DNA of 64,000 bases from Nitrospirota bacterium (GCA_035516965.1 DATIZR010000043.1:30576-94575); one strand, 5' to 3'; counted from the first letter of the stretch, positions 39,742 through 49,062 are shown. Notes: generated by a model not told the origin, from the sequence alone. Numbers and translations are program-made.

Positions 39742-40866
39742 TTATACTCCGGATTTGTGCGTGAGAAGAGCACTTCTATCCTTCTCCGCTGCCTGTTCCG
39801 TCTCTTGGCCGGCGATTTTCCGGAAGGATGCCGTGAACGTGCTGCCCACGCCCGGCTTGCTGACCGCCTTGATCGTTCCCCCCATGGCCGACAGCAGGAG
39901 CCTGACAATGTACAGCCCGAGGCCGGCACCTTTGACCCTTTCGCTGCGAGCGCCCCGAAAGTATTTATCGAAGATCCTCGGCAGCTCGGCAGGGGGAATA
40001 CCGGCGCCCTCGTCGGTCACGGAAACGTCTATCCCGTTCTTCGTCTCTTCGCAGAAGACCCATACCCTGCCGCTCGTTCGGCTGAACTTTATGGCGTTGG
40101 AGACCAGGTTCATCAATACCTGCCGTGTAGCCGTGGCGTTCGCCATGACGAGGTGCGGCGCCGAGTCGATGCTCTCAAGTTCCACGCCGTTCTTCCCGGC
40201 GCCGTCCACGAACAGGTCGATCACTTCCCGTATCACCGCGTTAACGTCAAGGGGCTCCACGGGGAGGTCCGCCCCTTCCTGTTCCAGCCGCGCGAGAAGG
40301 TTCGCATCGGTGAGCAGACTGTCTGCATGCATCGCCGATGCCCGGATTGATCTGAGATACCGGTCGTGGTCCTGCTTCTGCAGGGCCAGGGAGGAAAACC
40401 CCCCGATAATGCTCACCGCGTTCTTCAGTTCGTGCACCAGGTAGCGCATCGAGGTTTCCTGTTCCTGGTGCCTTTGTAGCTGGTCGCTGATCGTCCGCTG
40501 CCGTTCCATATGCCTCTTGACCTTCATGAGGAGTTCCCGCACGGAGAAGGGCTTCGTGATGTAATCGTCGGCCCCCAGGCTCAAGCCCTTGATCCGGGCC
40601 TCTTCATCGGCGAGCGCGGTAAGCATGATGATGGGGATCGATCTCCCCTGCGGGCTTTCCCGCAGGAGACGGCAGACTTCCCAGCCGCTCAGCTCGGGCA
40701 GCATGATGTCGAGCAGGATCAGGCCGGGAGCATGGCGCTGCGCCGCATCGATGGCTTCTTTGCCGGTGCTTGCCCGGAGGGTCTCGTAGCCGGCCCGCTG
40801 CAGATTGTAGCCGAGAAGCTCGGCGGTATCGTTTTCGTCTTCGACGATGAGTATCCGTTCGTTCAT
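39742..40866 (-). CDS. REC-histidine kinase hybrid regulator
   Basis: A 374-residue cytoplasmic protein with an N-terminal receiver (Asp in LLDIMLPE, Lys in TKPF) fused to a histidine kinase: H-box YLVHELKNAV (His about 158), N-box NLVSNAIKF, G1 DEGAGI and G2 GAGLGLYI. There is no membrane sensor or DNA-binding domain. It lies directly upstream of pstS on the same strand, so it may respond to phosphate, though PhoB itself must be elsewhere. Confidence 0.88.
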   Translation of the reverse strand: MNERILIVEDENDTAELLGYNLQRAGYETLRASTGKEAIDAAQRHAPGLILLDIMLPELSGWEVCRLLRESPQGRSIPIIMLTALADEEARIKGLSLGADDYITKPFSVRELLMKVKRHMERQRTISDQLQRHQEQETSMRYLVHELKNAVSIIGGFSSLALQKQDHDRYLRSIRASAMHADSLLTDANLLARLEQEGADLPVEPLDVNAVIREVIDLFVDGAGKNGVELESIDSAPHLVMANATATRQVLMNLVSNAIKFSRTSGRVWVFCEETKNGIDVSVTDEGAGIPPAELPRIFDKYFRGARSERVKGAGLGLYIVRLLLSAMGGTIKAVSKPGVGSTFTASFRKIAGQETEQAAEKDRSALLTHKSGV

Positions 40867-41055
40867 GCGACATCGTCCTTCTGGCAATTGATGGTTACGG
40901 CCCGAACAGCAGGAGGTACTGAGCAGGCGAGGAGCGGGGGAACAACAGGCCGGCCCGGTCACCGTGATGTATCCCGGGGAGGGAGGAGGTGACCGGGCCG
41001 CGCCAGACGCACACGGAGTCGGTCAAGCCCCCGCCTTGCGTCTTTGAATAAGATA

Positions 41056-41916
41056 TCAGCGGCCGTGATCGGGGGCCGGTTCTCCGCTGCCGATCGTTAC
41101 AGGGACGGCAGGCCGTTCCCCGCAGGGGAGCGTCACTTCTATGATCGTCCCTTCTCCGATCCTGCTCGAGACGGTAAGGCTGCCTTCGAGTGCTGCGATA
41201 AGATATTTGACGATCATAAGCCCCATGCCCGGGGGGGCATCTGCAGGGATCTCGCCGGTGGGCCCTTCGCCCGGTTCCAGCAGGTTCGCGATCTGCCCGG
41301 GGTTCATTCCCTTTCCCGTGTCCGTAACGGTGATCCTCAGCCGGTCGTCATCCTTGTTCAGGATCAGGGCAATCCGTCCCCGGTCCGTGAACTTGACGGC
41401 ATTGTTTGCAAGCTCGGTCATGATCCGTCGCACCTTCCCGGGGTCCGATACGAAGAAAACCGGACGGGGAGCCGGGACATCCATGACCCTGACCGGTTTC
41501 TGCCCGATGGCGGCCCGGGCCGTCTGCGCAACATCGTGGAGCAACGCCACGACGTCGAAGCGCTGCATCGTCATCTCCACCGGCTCCGCCTCCAGGCGGG
41601 ACAGCTCGATGATGTTTGACAGCGACGACGAAAGCTCCGCCGCATCGGTCTGGAGGATGGCAAGCCGCTGCTGAAGGCTTTCCAACTCGTCCTTTTCATA
41701 GGCCACGCGCATCAGCTCCGCGACGCCGAGGATCTCGTACAGGCTGAGGCCTGCTCTGCGGGCCTCGGTCCTGACAAGCGAAGACCACAGCCATGAAGAT
41801 TTCCCGGCCGATGATTGCGGGGCGCCTGCTGCATTATTCACTGCGTCTTCCGCGTGCGACGCGCTCAAACAGGAACTCCCCGGTATAGAGCGAATATTAT
41901 TCATAGCCGTATTCAT
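41056..41916 (-). CDS. HATPase-domain kinase-like protein lacking the phosphoacceptor His
   Basis: A 286-residue protein whose last 170 residues form a GHKL ATPase (ELANNAVKF, DTGKGM, GMGLMIV). In the dimerisation helix, where kinases have HELRTPL, the sequence reads RRAGLSLYEILGVAEL and has no histidine. It may act as an ATP-binding partner or phosphatase of another kinase, such as the neighbouring hybrid. GAGAGGAG sets ATG 41916. Confidence 0.8.
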   Translation of the reverse strand: MNTAMNNIRSIPGSSCLSASHAEDAVNNAAGAPQSSAGKSSWLWSSLVRTEARRAGLSLYEILGVAELMRVAYEKDELESLQQRLAILQTDAAELSSSLSNIIELSRLEAEPVEMTMQRFDVVALLHDVAQTARAAIGQKPVRVMDVPAPRPVFFVSDPGKVRRIMTELANNAVKFTDRGRIALILNKDDDRLRITVTDTGKGMNPGQIANLLEPGEGPTGEIPADAPPGMGLMIVKYLIAALEGSLTVSSRIGEGTIIEVTLPCGERPAVPVTIGSGEPAPDHGR

Positions 41917-41980
41917 GGGTATTCTCCTCTCACGGTCATTTGTGTGAAACCCGCCCAACGCCGGTTTACGAAGGCAGGTG

Positions 41981-43093
41981 TCACTCCTCATTCAGGGCCA
42001 ATTCGCCGGCTGCCTCTTGCTGCTCACCGGCCTTTTGCCCTGTTCTTGCCGGCCGCCACCAGAGCAGCACCGAGAGCGCGGCCGCGAGCAGGAGGTGGAG
42101 GTAGAAGGTGAAAAATCGCCAGCCCAGCGTTGCCAGTCCGATCGTTCCGTCCGGAAGAAACGGCTTGTACAGGAGCGAAAAAATGACCTCGGCCCCGCCC
42201 GATGCGCCCGGTGTCGGCACGAGGGTCATCAGTGCGAACACGAACACCTGGAGCACCATGAACAGGACCGGACGGACCGGGACCCCGATGCCGGCGAGCA
42301 GCAGGGAAATGATCGAATAGCGGCAGGTCCACTGGACAGCAGTGAGCACTATGGTCAGCAGAAGTACGGTTTTCCCCCTGCTCCCGACCAGCCGGAAGGT
42401 CATGAGAAAATTCCGGAGCGTGGTCAGGGTCTTCTCCCGGAGCTTGTCAAGACTCACAGGCCAGCGCAAGCCGATCCCGCGTCTTGTGAGAACCAGCGCC
42501 AATACGCCGACAGCAAGTACGCCTGCCCCCGCGGCAAGCAACCAGTGCCCAACCGCAAAAAAGTGCATGCCGCTGATCTGGGGCAGGTCCCAAGATGAAG
42601 AAGCCGTCAGCGCCAGCGGGACCATGACCAGAAAAAAAAGGGCGTCTTCCATGTTTTCGAGGGCCGGAAGCGACAAAGACGTCCCGGCGCTGTAGCCGCG
42701 GTTCATCAGCATGCCGATCTTGACCGCGCTGCCTCCGACCAGGGGAGGCGTTAGAGCGCCTCCCAGATCCGCCGTGACCGCAATCCGGAATGCCTCTCCA
42801 TACTCGAGCGGTTGCTTGAGAAACCTGCTCCAGATGAACAGCCTGAGGGAGCAGGTGAACCAGGGAACGACGCTCAGCAGGGCGGCAAGGAGGAGATACC
42901 CGGGGGTGAAATGGACGATCGAAGCAACAACCCCCCGGTCTGTCGTGGCCAGGCAGTACAGGATATTGCCGATGATCCCGACAGGTACGAGAACGAGCAG
43001 CTTTCGAAACGGCCCGCTCAATCGTTCCAGAAGTGCGCTTCCCGGTGAATCCCGGCGCGACCCGTCGATCGAGCCGTCACGCGCAGTGCCCAT
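41981..43093 (-). CDS. LPG-synthase/flippase-like integral membrane protein (UPF0104)
   Basis: A 370-residue protein with about eight membrane helices of the UPF0104 fold found in the flippase domain of MprF and in related proteins. It overlaps the acyltransferase gene by 17 nt and so is cotranslated with it. A role in moving or stabilising a lipid made by its partner is plausible. CGGAG precedes ATG 43093. Confidence 0.85.
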   Translation of the reverse strand: MGTARDGSIDGSRRDSPGSALLERLSGPFRKLLVLVPVGIIGNILYCLATTDRGVVASIVHFTPGYLLLAALLSVVPWFTCSLRLFIWSRFLKQPLEYGEAFRIAVTADLGGALTPPLVGGSAVKIGMLMNRGYSAGTSLSLPALENMEDALFFLVMVPLALTASSSWDLPQISGMHFFAVGHWLLAAGAGVLAVGVLALVLTRRGIGLRWPVSLDKLREKTLTTLRNFLMTFRLVGSRGKTVLLLTIVLTAVQWTCRYSIISLLLAGIGVPVRPVLFMVLQVFVFALMTLVPTPGASGGAEVIFSLLYKPFLPDGTIGLATLGWRFFTFYLHLLLAAALSVLLWWRPARTGQKAGEQQEAAGELALNEE

Positions 43094-44930
43094 GGTTCTC
43101 CGATCGCATTGCCCGATGGTAGGCGAGGAACTGCTGCGACCCTTCCTTGCCCAGGTATCGCTCCAGCATCTTCGGCTCTGTTTCGGCAAGATCCACCATG
43201 ATCAGACCGTCGACGACGTTGCCGAAGGCGGGGTCCACATTGAACCCGATGATCCGTCCACCGAGCTTGAGATACTGCTTCAGCAGAATGGGGATGCCCT
43301 TCTGGTCGCTTTCGATCGAGGCGATCAGGCCGGAGATGTCCTCGATATCGTCCTTTGCGCATCGCATGGCAATCTCCATGTCCCAGTCCTTGAGCGGCCG
43401 GATCCTGACCGGCCTCCTGGCTTTGACCAGCTCCGCCATGTCGTTCCGGTACCGGTTCATTTTCAGGAAGCGCACGATCAACTGCCGCGACAGGGCCTGA
43501 TATTCATCGGTGATGCTTACCGGACCGAACAGGGTCCGGTAATGGGGATTATCCACGATATACCTGCCGATCCCCTTCCAGAGCAGGAGGAGAGGCGCAT
43601 AGGACCGCTGGTATTCGGGGCGGACAAAGGAGCGGCCCAGTTCCAGCGCCGGGCCAAGACGTTTCAGGAACTCCCCGTCGTATTGGAAAAGCGTGCTCGT
43701 GTAGATGCCCCGGACACCCTGCTGCTTTACGAGTTCGTCGGTGAGGCCGATGCGGTACGCGCCGACCACCTCGTTCTTCCCGCGGTTCCATATGAAGAGA
43801 TGGAGATAGGTCTGATCGAAGCCATCCAGGTCCACGGCGTTACCGGTCCCTTCACCCACGGCGCGGAACGTGACCTCCCGGAGACGTCCGATCTCGAGCA
43901 GTACATGGGGTATCTGTTCCGCCCGGGCCTGGATCACCAGATGATCTCCGCTCTCTGCGAGCGTCTGGCTCGGGGCGAGGCGGCTGACCTCCCCCGCGAG
44001 AACCAGGGGAGGCTGCGGAGGAATGATCGGCCTGGTCATGATCGCAGCAGGGATCCTACGCCGGACGGGTCGGTTGCTGATGGCGTCCGCTTTCAAGGCC
44101 CGGTGCTCCAGGATGTAGGTGCGCATGCGGAGATATTCCATCATCTCCGCATCCTGCTCGATGCCTGCCAATTTCTGGAAGGGGATAAGGTCGCCGACGC
44201 GAACACGGATCTTCCTGCGGCCTTTGTTCAGGAGCTCGTTGGGCAGCATCGCGGTCCTGAGCAGGGGATGGACCATTCCCGCCATGTGGAAAGCCGGGCT
44301 GTTCGTCCCCAGAAAGAAGATCGGGAGGACCGGAGCTTCCGTCCTCCGGATGACGCGCGCGATCGTCGGGCTCCAGGCGGGATCGGTGATCGCTCCTTTC
44401 CGGAGGTCGAAGTGCGAGACCTCACCAGCGGGGAACACGACCAGCAAGCCGCCGTTTGCAACCCACTGCAGCGTTTCACGGATAGGCTTGAAGTTCTGGC
44501 GCACCGCGCCGTCCTGCTTGAAAGGGTTCACGCCGATAAGCAGCTCTCGCATCTCGGGAATGCAGGCGAGGAGAGAATTTGCCATGAACTTCACATCGCT
44601 TCGGATGGAACGGAGGAGGGATGCAAGGATGACGCCTTCGATCCCGCCATAGGGATGGTTCGCCACAACGATGGCCGGTCCCGACGCCGGAAGCTTTGCA
44701 AGATCTCTGTCATTGAGGTCATAGGCCACATCGAGCAGCTCCAGGACCTTGTCTGGAAAGGGCCGTTTGTCCCTCATCCGCGAAACTTCGGCATAGGCCT
44801 TGTTCAGCCGGGGGAACGCAAGAACATGTTCGATCGGTCCCTTTACCATCGAGAACAGCTTTTTCTGCAGCGGGTCCTTGATGTCGGGAGCAAGGGTGAA
44901 GATCCGGTCCGTTTCCATTTGTTCGAGCAT
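43077..44930 (-). CDS. bifunctional acyltransferase (PlsC-like + OlsB-like GNAT)
   Basis: A 617-residue two-domain protein. The N-terminal half is a PlsC-type acyltransferase (ANHPYGGIEG and FPAGEVSHF). The C-terminal half (about 370-590) is an N-acyltransferase of the OlsB/hemolysin group (REVTFRA, LELGRSFVRPEYQ). This is the OlsF layout, which makes ornithine lipids: the GNAT half would N-acylate an amino acid and the PlsC half O-acylate the product. Ornithine lipids replace phospholipids in low phosphate in several bacteria. The substrate is inferred. ATG 44930 follows GAAGGAGT. Confidence 0.78.
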   Translation of the reverse strand: MLEQMETDRIFTLAPDIKDPLQKKLFSMVKGPIEHVLAFPRLNKAYAEVSRMRDKRPFPDKVLELLDVAYDLNDRDLAKLPASGPAIVVANHPYGGIEGVILASLLRSIRSDVKFMANSLLACIPEMRELLIGVNPFKQDGAVRQNFKPIRETLQWVANGGLLVVFPAGEVSHFDLRKGAITDPAWSPTIARVIRRTEAPVLPIFFLGTNSPAFHMAGMVHPLLRTAMLPNELLNKGRRKIRVRVGDLIPFQKLAGIEQDAEMMEYLRMRTYILEHRALKADAISNRPVRRRIPAAIMTRPIIPPQPPLVLAGEVSRLAPSQTLAESGDHLVIQARAEQIPHVLLEIGRLREVTFRAVGEGTGNAVDLDGFDQTYLHLFIWNRGKNEVVGAYRIGLTDELVKQQGVRGIYTSTLFQYDGEFLKRLGPALELGRSFVRPEYQRSYAPLLLLWKGIGRYIVDNPHYRTLFGPVSITDEYQALSRQLIVRFLKMNRYRNDMAELVKARRPVRIRPLKDWDMEIAMRCAKDDIEDISGLIASIESDQKGIPILLKQYLKLGGRIIGFNVDPAFGNVVDGLIMVDLAETEPKMLERYLGKEGSQQFLAYHRAMRSENHGHCA

Positions 44931-45033
44931 GTCAGTTACTCCTTCATATTGTAAAGAGCAGCAGGGGTACCATGAAGACACGAAGGAAAACCAGATCTTT
45001 GACACTGAAAATAAATGATGGCCTGTGATTAAA

Positions 45034-45080
45034 ACAGATGAATCATGAAATGATCAGTGTAAATCTGTGTCTAAAGATAT
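45034..45080. repeat. degenerate interspersed repeat (ATCAGTGTAAATCTGTGT type)
   Basis: The gap between the glycosyltransferase and acyltransferase genes contains ACAGATGAATCATG...ATCAGTGTAAATCTGTGTC, a weak inverted repeat. It resembles the right arm at 17941-17958. No promoter elements are clear. Confidence 0.4.
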
Positions 45081-45126
45081 TTTCTTTCTCCGTGGCTCAG
45101 TGTCAACGCGGTGGATATTGACTTTC

Positions 45127-46338
45127 TTACGCAAGACGCGCCCGAATATAGTCCGTCATGCGGTAGCCCCAGGACCAGACCCCGCTCTCGGGCATAGGCG
45201 ACAGCCGCGAGTCGCTGCCGATACGATAGCGGTTTCCGCGCCAGACGACGGTCGCGCTCACGATCGGCACGAACCAGACCAGCCCGATGATGATGTCCTT
45301 GATGGGCACGAGCACGTACTGGAGCGAATTCGTTCCCGAAGCGGCAGGCACCTGCGTCCGGATGCTTCTCCCCATGAACGAATCAGCGAACATCTTGACG
45401 AGGCTGACGAGCGCCGCGAAGGAAAGCGTCATTCTCGATGGCCCGGTGAAGAGGATTGGCAGGGAAGCGACGAAGATCGGGTTTGCGAGGATCTCAGAGA
45501 AATACTTGAGGCCGCCGATCCTCCAGCGGAGCTTTCCCCAACGGGTATGCCGGTTCAGGAAGCGCTTGACGTCCCAGTATTCGTTGACGTTGTTGATCAG
45601 GTAGTTCGAAAGGGCGACCTTTTTGCCGGCCCTGCTCATTTCCCTGCCGATGATGAAATCCTCGGCCAGAATATCCTTGAACGCCGGGAACCCTCCCAGG
45701 GCCTCGAAGTCGCTCTTTTTCATCAGCATGGATTTCCCGATGACGCAGGACATGCCGAGGAACCGGTCGAGAAAGCTGACGCTCCCGATTATGAAGGAGT
45801 TCAGGTGCAGGTTCTCGAGAATCGCTCCGAACGTGCGGCCGCCGACGCCCCGGATGAGGCTGCTCACGAGCCCCACGTCGGCGTCCTTCGTGTGGCTTGC
45901 GATCTCGCGGAGATAGTCGGGCCCTACCAGCACGTTGCTGTCGCTGATCAGGATGTAGGGATGGCGGCTTTTGCGGTATGCGGGGATCAGGTTGTTGATC
46001 TTCGGGTTCAGCCCCACGTTGCAGCGTTCCACAACGATGGTGATGTCGCGGTCGGGATATTTTTCCTGGACCTTGCATGCCACCTTGTAAGCCGCATCGT
46101 TCCGGTCCTGCAGGGCGAAAAGGACCTCGTATTCAGGATAGTCCTGCGTGCAGAAGCTCGCGAGGTTGTCGAATAGATTGTCGTCGATGCCGCGGAGCGG
46201 CTTCAGGATCGATAGGGGCGGCTGCGGGCCTGTCGTTGTCCTGTCCTTCCTGATGAGCGTGTGTGCCGACCACGCCTGGAGCAGGGTAAGCACGATCCCG
46301 ATGAGAGAGATTGCTGCGCAGATCAGAAACAGTGTCAT
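45127..46338 (-). CDS. GT21 ceramide-glucosyltransferase-like membrane enzyme
   Basis: A 403-residue membrane glycosyltransferase. An N-terminal helix leads to a GT-A domain with ISDSNV, AEDF and RHTRW (the D1-D3 and (Q/R)xxRW motifs of GT21); two or three helices close the protein. Relatives include HpnI of hopanoid synthesis and the Agt enzyme that makes glycolipids in phosphate-starved Agrobacterium. No other hopanoid gene is present, so a glycolipid role next to the lipid acyltransferase is likelier. AGGAGGT precedes the ATG. Confidence 0.82.
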   Translation of the reverse strand: MTLFLICAAISLIGIVLTLLQAWSAHTLIRKDRTTTGPQPPLSILKPLRGIDDNLFDNLASFCTQDYPEYEVLFALQDRNDAAYKVACKVQEKYPDRDITIVVERCNVGLNPKINNLIPAYRKSRHPYILISDSNVLVGPDYLREIASHTKDADVGLVSSLIRGVGGRTFGAILENLHLNSFIIGSVSFLDRFLGMSCVIGKSMLMKKSDFEALGGFPAFKDILAEDFIIGREMSRAGKKVALSNYLINNVNEYWDVKRFLNRHTRWGKLRWRIGGLKYFSEILANPIFVASLPILFTGPSRMTLSFAALVSLVKMFADSFMGRSIRTQVPAASGTNSLQYVLVPIKDIIIGLVWFVPIVSATVVWRGNRYRIGSDSRLSPMPESGVWSWGYRMTDYIRARLA

Positions 46339-46378
46339 GGCATACCTCCTGTCGTCGCGTACCGTATAGTCAAGAATT

Positions 46379-46568
46379 AACCACAGAGTACACAGAGAAA
46401 TTATTAGATCTCAAAATGATTCAGGCTTTCTATAGCCTCGCCCTCTGTGCTCTCTTACTACGACGTTTAAATCCGTTTTCTGCATTTCAATTCTTCCTGT
46501 TTTCAAGGAAAAACTTTTTGAGTCAGTTGAGAACACAGAGCACTGCTCCGTGCTCTCTGTGGTTTCAT
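46379..46568. repeat. ACCACAGAG/CTCTGTGG inverted repeat block
   Basis: This block has AACCACAGAGTACACAGAGAA at its left end and CGTGCTCTCTGTGGTTTC at its right end, with CCCTCTGTGCTCTC and GAACACAGAGCACTG inside. It fills most of the noncoding gap between the PHP gene and the glycosyltransferase gene. It may be two adjacent copies of one repeat. Confidence 0.6.
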
Positions 46569-46624
46569 GTTCAGTCTCATCTGTTTCATGAAACATTTGA
46601 CAGTGCCTCGCGTCCTTTGTCCGG

Positions 46625-47317
46625 TCAGTTCCGAAAGAGCGTGATGGCCACGCCCCGGTTGTGCTTGATGCAGTTTTTCACCGATTCCACATCCTTCTCG
46701 CAGTTCAACATAGTCTTCCACGAGTACAGGTGGCGGGCCTTGTGAAAATCGCTGTTCGCGATGTAGGGATATTTTTTCAGGCTGATCACGTTGAACACGT
46801 CGTCCCGGTTCGCGATCTCCCAGGCGTCGATGTACTTGGCGTATTTGTCCCGGTTGTTCCAGAGGTACAGCGTGTCGGGGTTCATGGGGTCGGGAGTGTG
46901 GTGCGGATGGCATGCCACGACCAGCGAGTCCTGCCGCTTCGCCTCTTCAAAAATGTCTTCGCAACTCATGCAGGCGGGGATGAATTCCTTGATGTCCAGG
47001 AGGAGGAAATGGGCGGATTCTTCTTTTGAAAAATAGTTTTTGCTGATCTCAACGCCAGGGATCACGAGCATCCCGTATTTCTCCCACGCCCGCTTCGCCT
47101 CGTCCTTAACCGCGGCCAGGTAGTCGTCGAAGGTATCGCCGCGCACCGAAAGGTTGAACCTGCGGGTGACCTTGCCGATTGCGTTGTCGCCGTTTACGAC
47201 GTGGTCTGTGATGGCGATGACGTCGAAGCCCGCCTGGCCGAAAAGGTCGACGGTCTTTCCCAGCTCTAGGGAACCGTCGGAAAAAGACGTGTGGATATGA
47301 AAATCACACAGCATCAT
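46625..47317 (-). CDS. PHP-domain metal-dependent phosphoesterase
   Basis: A 230-residue stand-alone PHP protein with the trinuclear metal ligands HIHTSFSDG (H7, H9), ITDH, PGVE, ACHPHH and NSDFH. Relatives hydrolyse nucleotides, histidinol phosphate or sugar phosphates. The PHO-box promoter just upstream suggests phosphate scavenging. Its predicted transcription start lies only a few bases before the ATG, so the mRNA may be nearly leaderless. Two adjacent ATGs (47317, 47314) cannot be told apart. Confidence 0.88.
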   Translation of the reverse strand: MMLCDFHIHTSFSDGSLELGKTVDLFGQAGFDVIAITDHVVNGDNAIGKVTRRFNLSVRGDTFDDYLAAVKDEAKRAWEKYGMLVIPGVEISKNYFSKEESAHFLLLDIKEFIPACMSCEDIFEEAKRQDSLVVACHPHHTPDPMNPDTLYLWNNRDKYAKYIDAWEIANRDDVFNVISLKKYPYIANSDFHKARHLYSWKTMLNCEKDVESVKNCIKHNRGVAITLFRN

Positions 47318-47325
47318 TGAGTTCT

Positions 47326-47379
47326 ATCATACTTTTCTACCATTACGGGAATGTTACGGAATTATGAATATTCTGTTAC
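47326..47379 (-). promoter_or_regulatory. PHO-box promoter of the PHP gene
   Basis: On the - strand GTAAC (47375-47379), an 11-bp gap, GTAAC (47353-47357) and GTAAT (47342-47346) lie on one 11-bp register. Ten nt later comes TATGAT (47326-47331). Confidence 0.8.
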
Positions 47380-47399
47380 AGGTTCCGCTTATCCGGCGG

Positions 47400-47678
47400 T
47401 CATGCCGCAGCGCCAGCAGGCTGGTCCACGAGGACAAGGTCCTGTCCGTCGAGGGGCCGCTTGCATTCCAGCACCAGCGAGGTGACCAGCGCATCGACGT
47501 GATCGGGGATCACGCATTTTTCAGAGCGATGGGAAAATACGGATTTGAGCACGCGCTGCTCGAACGATTCGCCCCCCTCGATCATGTCATGGTCTACGAC
47601 GATGATGTCCGCCGGCTCGCTGACATAGACGTCGGCGACTACGCCGCTTTCTATCTTTATGACAATGGTATTGTTCAT
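47400..47678 (-). CDS. 92-residue orphan protein under PHO control
   Basis: A small acidic protein of 92 residues with no cysteine-rich motif or membrane helix. I do not recognise it. A strong GGAGGAGGT site sets ATG 47678, and a clean PHO-box promoter lies 72-125 bp upstream. It sits between the PHP gene and the glycosidase. A phosphate-stress role is inferred only from the promoter. Confidence 0.7.
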   Translation of the reverse strand: MNNTIVIKIESGVVADVYVSEPADIIVVDHDMIEGGESFEQRVLKSVFSHRSEKCVIPDHVDALVTSLVLECKRPLDGQDLVLVDQPAGAAA

Positions 47679-47749
47679 ACGATACCTCCTCCGTGATACG
47701 GATGCAGGATGCACTGCCATCGGACGCAGCTTGAGCTTTGTACTGCGTG

Positions 47750-47803
47750 ATCATACCCTTCGATTGTTACGCGGGGATTACCGGAGCATGAAGTTTCCAT
47801 TAC
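47750..47803 (-). promoter_or_regulatory. PHO-box promoter of the 92-residue orphan
   Basis: On the - strand GTAAT (47799-47803), GTAAT (47777-47781) and GTAAC (47766-47770) share an 11-bp register, with TATGAT at 47750-47755 exactly 10 nt on. It overlaps the end of the glycosidase gene. Confidence 0.8.
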
Positions 47804-49062
47804 ATCGATGAACGGCTTTGGATGAGGTATGCATAATAGGTCGCGGCATAGGTGGGGGTGCGCTGGAGAGTCTCGAAGTCTACCTTGTAGAGCCCGAAAC
47901 GGGCGTCGAGGCCCTGCAGCCATTCATAATTGTCGATCAGGGTCCAGTAGAAGTACCCCTTGACGTTCAGCCCGTCCCGGAGGCAGCGCTCGACGACGTC
48001 CACGTGCTTCTTCATGTACTTGACCTTTTCTTCGGTGTCGTGCGTGGCAATGCCGTTCTCCGTGACGTAGAGCGGGAGGTTCAGGCGGGACGCATAGCGC
48101 AGGACCTTTTCGAGCCCGCGCGGATGGATCTCCCAGCCCAGCTTGGTGAGCCCGTTACCGTCAATGTCCATGTGACGGAGCTCGACGCCCATCTTCTTGA
48201 AGGGGTTGAAACGCAAATGGATCCTCGTGTAGTAATTGACGCCGAAAAAGTCGAGCTTGCCCCGGATGGGGATCTCGATCTCCACGGGACGGTAGAAGGG
48301 GAACTTGATGACGAAGACGCCTGTCTGGAAGGCATTGATGATGGAGTGGTTGTAGAAGAAATTGGCCGATTTTTTGAGCAGCCGGTCGAGCGGGTTCCAA
48401 CGCTTCCAGGGCGCGAACACCGACATATTGTGCGCGATGCTCACCTGCGCATCGGGAACGTAGCGATGAATGATGTCATAGGCCTTTCCATGGGACGTGA
48501 AGATGTTCTTCAGGGCGAGGAGCGAACGGGGCACGTCCCGCATGCCGGGAGGCGTGCAGCCCTCCAGGTAGCCGCCGAGCAGGATCACGTAGGGCTCATT
48601 GAACGTGATCCAGTACCGGACCCCCTTTAGGGCCGAGGCCATCGCTTCGGTATAGCGGAGGAACTTTTCGATCGACAGGGACCGGTGCCAGGGCGTCCGC
48701 TCCATGAACCATTTCGGGTGCGTGAAATGATGGAGGGTGACCATGGGTTCGATGTTGTAGCTTCGGATGATGTCGATGATCTCCTGGTAGTGCCCGATGG
48801 CCTCTTCGTTCCACGTGTCGGGGCGGGGCTGGATCCTGCTCCATTCCAGGGAGAACCGGTATGCATTGACCCCCAGCTCCTTCAGAAGCTCCAGGTCCTG
48901 CCGGAACAGACGGTAATGGTCGGTGATGTCCGGCTTGGTCACCAGCACCGGGTCCCACGTCGTCCAGTCCGCGTCGGGCGCGCCTTCGAGCTGGAATGCC
49001 GAGGTGGCGACGCCCCATTGAAAATCCGGGGGAAAGATCTTTTTTTTCTGATTTTCCTGCAT
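47800..49062 (-). CDS. GH1 family beta-glycosidase
   Basis: A 420-residue TIM-barrel glycosidase with the acid/base Glu in TFNEP (about 165) and the nucleophile in YVTENG (about 335). N-terminal FQWGVATSAFQLEG is the GH1 signature. There is no signal peptide. It is downstream of PsiE on the same strand and so may belong to the Pho-driven unit. The substrate could be a glycolipid-derived or storage glucoside; none is adjacent. Confidence 0.9.
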   Translation of the reverse strand: MQENQKKKIFPPDFQWGVATSAFQLEGAPDADWTTWDPVLVTKPDITDHYRLFRQDLELLKELGVNAYRFSLEWSRIQPRPDTWNEEAIGHYQEIIDIIRSYNIEPMVTLHHFTHPKWFMERTPWHRSLSIEKFLRYTEAMASALKGVRYWITFNEPYVILLGGYLEGCTPPGMRDVPRSLLALKNIFTSHGKAYDIIHRYVPDAQVSIAHNMSVFAPWKRWNPLDRLLKKSANFFYNHSIINAFQTGVFVIKFPFYRPVEIEIPIRGKLDFFGVNYYTRIHLRFNPFKKMGVELRHMDIDGNGLTKLGWEIHPRGLEKVLRYASRLNLPLYVTENGIATHDTEEKVKYMKKHVDVVERCLRDGLNVKGYFYWTLIDNYEWLQGLDARFGLYKVDFETLQRTPTYAATYYAYLIQSRSSM

